NCBI GenBank assembly: GCA_049115935.1
Contig: JAGDZK010000021.1
Coordinates: 1 to 54,199 of the forward strand
Source of the DNA: Bermanella sp049115935
Lineage (GTDB): Bacteria > Pseudomonadota > Gammaproteobacteria > Pseudomonadales > Oceanobacteraceae
Length of the DNA stretch: 54,199 nucleotides
Direction: 5' to 3'
Shown here: in pieces, positions 50,938 through 54,199 of the stretch
Position numbering within the stretch: position 1 is the stretch's first letter
How the letters are laid out: every line of letters starts with the position of its first letter
Position numbers and translations under genes: made by a program
The notes under the pieces: model-generated
What the model was told of the DNA's origin: nothing
The model's database searches: none
What the model saw: only the letters and a program-made list of their open reading frames with translations

Positions 50938-52434
50938 ATGATTGAAAATAGTTTTGCAATCAGTTTTACATTTATAGCCTACCTTGTGGTTATGCTTTCA
51001 ATAGGCTTATGGGCCTATAAACGTACAACCAGTTCTGAGGATTATTTTCTAGGTGGGCGATCATTGGGGCCCTGGCCTGCGGCATTATCAGCTGGTGCTT
51101 CAGACATGAGCGGCTGGCTTTTATTAGGCCTGCCTGGTTATGCTTATGCATCGGGTATGGAATCTATATGGCTGGCAGGCGGGTTATTAGTCGGCACATG
51201 GTTAAACTGGCTGCTATGTGCAAAGCGTTTACGAACGTATTCTATCGTGGCCAATAATTCACTAACAATACCCGCTTATTTATCGCAACGCTTTGAAGAT
51301 AAATCAAAATTATTGCAATCCATTTCAGCGGTATTTATTTTATTATTTTTCTTGTTCTATACCAGTTCTGGCTTAGTTGCCGGTGGTAAATTATTTGAAA
51401 CCGTATTTGGTTTTGATTACACCACTGCTGTGATTATCGGCACCGTTTGTGTTGTATCTTATACATTATTTGGTGGGTTTTTAGCCGTATCTTGGACCGA
51501 TTTAATTCAAGGCTTGTTAATGGCTGCGGCATTATTGATCGTACCGGTTATAGCAATGGAAGGCTCCTTTAGTGATCTAGGGCAAACACTGAGTGCAAAA
51601 AATCCTGAGCTGATGAACCTTTGGAGCGACGCAAAAGGCGAACCTCTCACCGCCATTGCCATTATTTCTCTGGTTGCATGGGGGCTAGGCTACTTTGGCC
51701 AGCCGCATATTTTAGCGCGCTTTAAAGCCACTCGAAGCAACCATGATATCACCGCAGCACGACGCATTGCGGTAAGTTGGACAGCCCTTTCGATGACGGG
51801 TGCGATCCTAATTGGTTTAGTCGGCATTGCTTATGTAGATGCGCATTTGGGCGGTAATATAAAAGATGGCGAAACAATCTTTATGTTATTAGTTAACGCC
51901 GTATTTCATCCGGTGATTGCAGGCATTTTATTAGCCGCTATTTTGGCAGCCATTATGAGTACCGCCGATTCGCAATTATTGGTGTCGTCTTCGGCATTAG
52001 CTGAAGACTTTTATAAAAAAGTCTTTCGCCCTGAAGCATCTCAAAAAGAAATTGTAAAAATTGGTCGCTTAGCGGTTATTCTTATTTCCATTGTGGCACT
52101 GGTACTCGCCATGAACCCGGATAGTACAGTATTAGGGTTAGTCTCTTATGCTTGGGCAGGTTTTGGCGCCGCTTTTGGCCCTGCACTTTTACTTAGCTTA
52201 TTTTGGAAAGATATGAACCGCAATGGCGCTTTAGCTGGTGTGGTGATCGGTGGTGTTACCGTCGTTATTTGGAAGCAATTAACCGGCGGTATTTTTGATT
52301 TGTATGAAATTGTACCGGGCTTTATTTTTGCGAGCATTGCTATCATTGCCGTGAGTAAATTCACCGGTGGTGCAACCGAGTCGGTATTAAAAACCCACGA
52401 AGAATATGAAAGAAAACTAGTCAGTTTAGATTAA
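50938..52434 (+). CDS. putP: Sodium/proline symporter PutP
   Basis: Solute:sodium symporter family, 498 residues (E. coli PutP has 502). About 13 membrane segments are readable, starting at IAYLVVMLSIGLWAY. The family signature lies in TTSSEDYFLGGRSLGPWPAALSAGASDMSGWLLLGLPGYAYASG, where the sodium- and proline-binding residues of PutP fall. GYFGQPHILARFKA and IMSTADSQLLVSSSALAEDFYK are also conserved. AAGGA lies before the ATG. It closes the putA-domain-putP proline operon and supplies its substrate. Confidence 0.96.
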   Translation: MIENSFAISFTFIAYLVVMLSIGLWAYKRTTSSEDYFLGGRSLGPWPAALSAGASDMSGWLLLGLPGYAYASGMESIWLAGGLLVGTWLNWLLCAKRLRTYSIVANNSLTIPAYLSQRFEDKSKLLQSISAVFILLFFLFYTSSGLVAGGKLFETVFGFDYTTAVIIGTVCVVSYTLFGGFLAVSWTDLIQGLLMAAALLIVPVIAMEGSFSDLGQTLSAKNPELMNLWSDAKGEPLTAIAIISLVAWGLGYFGQPHILARFKATRSNHDITAARRIAVSWTALSMTGAILIGLVGIAYVDAHLGGNIKDGETIFMLLVNAVFHPVIAGILLAAILAAIMSTADSQLLVSSSALAEDFYKKVFRPEASQKEIVKIGRLAVILISIVALVLAMNPDSTVLGLVSYAWAGFGAAFGPALLLSLFWKDMNRNGALAGVVIGGVTVVIWKQLTGGIFDLYEIVPGFIFASIAIIAVSKFTGGATESVLKTHEEYERKLVSLD

Positions 52435-52435
52435 T

Positions 52436-52468
52436 AAAAAAACCCAACCCTTTTTCAAGGGTTGGGTT
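52436..52468. terminator. Intrinsic terminator between putP and ahpF
   Basis: A perfect 12-base-pair stem (AACCCAACCCTT with AAGGGTTGGGTT) and a TTTC loop. On the minus strand it is followed by seven T. It lies between convergent genes and probably ends both transcripts. Confidence 0.85.
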
Positions 52469-52516
52469 AAAAACAAGACGGCAAGGCGCCGTACTTGTAG
52501 GGACTATTTAAAGTGT

Positions 52517-54112
52517 TTAGGCCACTTCTTGCGTATTTGCCTGAGGTGCTGGTGTGCGAATTAAGTGGTCAAATGCACCTAAACTTGCTTTCGAACCTTC
52601 ACCCATGGCGATGATAATTTGTTTGTAAGGTACAGTGGTCACATCACCCGCAGCAAAGATGCCTGATACCGATGTTTCCCCTTTTGCGCTTACTTCAATT
52701 TCACCCCGTGGTGACAAGGCCACACCACTGTCTTTTAAGAATTCGCTGTTTGGTACTAAACCAATCTGAACGAAAATCCCTGCTAGCTCTATTTGTTTTG
52801 CATCACCGGTTTCGCGGTCAGTATAATTAAGCGCCGTAACACGAGTACCATCACCAATCACCTCTGTGGTTTGTGCTTGCTTGATAATAGTAATATTTTT
52901 CATGCTATTAGCTTTATCAACCAACACTTTATCTGCACGCAAAGTATCCGCAAACTCTAAAACGGTTACATGCTCAACCAAGCCGGCTAAATCAATGGCC
53001 GCTTCGATGCCTGAATTACCACCACCAATGACCGCTACTTTTTTACCTTTGAACAATGGGCCGTCACAGTGCGGGCAATACGCCACACCTTTGTTACGGT
53101 ATTCTTGTTCCCCTGGTACGTTCATTTCTCTCCAGCGTGCGCCGGTTGATAAAATCACGCTGCGGCTTTTTAAAGTGGCACCGCTGTCTAATTCAACATG
53201 GATGTAACCATCTTCTGTTTTTTCAGCACGAACAATGTTCGCCGCTTTTTGTTCGCTCATGATGTCCACGTTATATTCTTTAACGTGTTCTTCAAGGGCC
53301 ATGGCTAATTTAGGGCCTTGGGTTTCTTTCACTGATATAAAGTTTTCAATGGCCATGGTGTCCATCACTTGACCACCAAAACGTTCAGCCACCACACCGG
53401 TACGAATTCCTTTACGGGCAGCGTAAATGGCTGCTGACGCACCTGCTGGGCCACCGCCTACTACCAATACTTCGTATGGCTCTTTTTCACTTAAAGCGGC
53501 GGCTTGTTTAGCGGCTGCACCTGTGTCGACTTTTTTCAAAATTTCAGCCAGAGAAATACGACCTTGTGTAAATACTTCACCGTTAAGGTACACACTGGGC
53601 ACAGCCATGATATTGCGTTCAGTTACTTCATCTTGAAATGCGGCACCGTCAATCATGGTGGTTTTAATCTTAGGATTAATGGCCGCCATCATATTTAACG
53701 CTTGCACCACATCCGGACAGTTTTGACAGCTTAATGAAATGAACACTTCAAAGTTCATCTCTTGATCAAGACCTGCAATTTGATTAATCACGTCTTGCTC
53801 TAGTTTCATTGGGTGGCCACCACTGTGTAACAGTGCCAATACCAATGATGTAAATTCATGCCCCATAGGCAAACCGGCAAAGCCTAATGCGGTTTGTTTT
53901 TCTGGATTCACTACCTGCATAATCGGTTTACGCGCAGAGGCAGAGTTATCTTTAATGACTGTTACTTTGTCATTTAAAGATGCAATGTCGTTAGCCAGAC
54001 CGTGTAACTTTTGTGCGGTATCACTGTCATCTAGGCTAAGCACTAAATGCACATCACTTTTTAAATTATCTAAATACGCTTTTAACTGGGTTTTCATGTT
54101 TTGGTCTAACAT
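52517..54112 (-). CDS. ahpF: Alkyl hydroperoxide reductase subunit F (AhpF)
   Basis: NADH-dependent flavoprotein that reduces the peroxiredoxin AhpC, 531 residues. The N-terminal double thioredoxin-like domain holds the CQNC disulfide (Cys129/Cys132). The C-terminal thioredoxin-reductase-like part has the FAD motif VVGGGPAGASAAIYAARKG (about 217-235), the second redox pair YCPHCDG (Cys346/Cys349) and the NADH motif VIGGGNSGIEAAIDL. Cysteine positions closely match E. coli AhpF. The start MLDQNMKTQLKAYL aligns with the E. coli start; AAAGG lies upstream. ahpC would be expected just beyond the right edge but cannot be seen. Confidence 0.97.
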   Translation of the reverse strand: MLDQNMKTQLKAYLDNLKSDVHLVLSLDDSDTAQKLHGLANDIASLNDKVTVIKDNSASARKPIMQVVNPEKQTALGFAGLPMGHEFTSLVLALLHSGGHPMKLEQDVINQIAGLDQEMNFEVFISLSCQNCPDVVQALNMMAAINPKIKTTMIDGAAFQDEVTERNIMAVPSVYLNGEVFTQGRISLAEILKKVDTGAAAKQAAALSEKEPYEVLVVGGGPAGASAAIYAARKGIRTGVVAERFGGQVMDTMAIENFISVKETQGPKLAMALEEHVKEYNVDIMSEQKAANIVRAEKTEDGYIHVELDSGATLKSRSVILSTGARWREMNVPGEQEYRNKGVAYCPHCDGPLFKGKKVAVIGGGNSGIEAAIDLAGLVEHVTVLEFADTLRADKVLVDKANSMKNITIIKQAQTTEVIGDGTRVTALNYTDRETGDAKQIELAGIFVQIGLVPNSEFLKDSGVALSPRGEIEVSAKGETSVSGIFAAGDVTTVPYKQIIIAMGEGSKASLGAFDHLIRTPAPQANTQEVA

Positions 54113-54199
54113 AGTGATACCTTTTAACTATTGTTTATGATGACTTGGGAGGCGAGACACCTGCTCCCTTAAAATTTTCTCTCCTAAATTGGAGGCCAA

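Overview
The window is a 54.2 kb chromosomal stretch from a Gram-negative bacterium, most likely a marine gammaproteobacterium of the Oceanospirillales/Alteromonadales kind. The grounds are the complete Tol-Pal block behind ruvCAB, an E. coli-like AhpF and AspRS, sodium-coupled proline uptake, and genes for a glycerate-based compatible solute. The genus cannot be fixed from the sequence alone. Genes are dense, with no tRNA, rRNA, CRISPR array, prophage or insertion sequence seen.

Layout. 1-6361 (all minus): ruvC-ruvA-ruvB-ybgC-tolQ-tolR-tolA-tolB-pal (pal runs off the left edge). 6440-8863: a gene of unknown function (+) facing aspS (-). 9175-13272: an HPt/HD-GYP signalling protein, an HU-like protein with a lysine/alanine tail, an SGNH hydrolase, a HIT protein and a FemAB-like acyltransferase. 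13324-19057 (minus): thiamine operon thiC-thiO-thiS-thiG-thiDE behind a TPP riboswitch. 19201-21605 (+): a fatty-acid hydroxylase-type membrane enzyme and a Baeyer-Villiger-type flavoprotein. 21602-26324 (minus): leucine/valine dehydrogenase and branched-chain 2-oxoacid dehydrogenase E1a, E1b, E2, with a repeat cluster between E1b and E2. 27211-32836 (+): a glucosylglycerate operon. 33338-36401: a BKACE-type beta-keto-acid cleavage enzyme divergent from acetoacetyl-CoA synthetase. 36405-40201 (minus): a hybrid sensor kinase and an overlapping lipoprotein gene. 40499-44582: a GIY-YIG-like protein with a basic tail, a TetR regulator, and a two-gene redox operon (2Fe-2S flavin reductase plus CrtI/retinol-saturase-like oxidoreductase). 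44798-46656: RidA, an alpha/beta hydrolase and a MarR regulator. 47026-52434 (+): proline use, with putA, a detached PutA C-terminal domain and putP. 52517-54112 (minus): ahpF.

How genes work together. The most complete system is the glucosylglycerate operon. GpgS joins NDP-glucose and 3-phosphoglycerate, and the phosphatase half of a fused kinase-phosphatase would release glucosylglycerate. A GH13 phosphorylase would break it into glucose-1-phosphate and glycerate. GalU and the glycerate-kinase half would return those products to UDP-glucose and 3-phosphoglycerate. All parts of a make-and-recycle loop therefore sit in one operon. A second notable arrangement is PutA split in two: the catalytic core ends before the usual C-terminal ALDH-like domain and conserved terminal motif, which follow as a separate gene with its own strong ribosome binding site. 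A third is the redox pair at 41863-44582, whose promoter carries two near-identical operator-like repeats next to a TetR gene.
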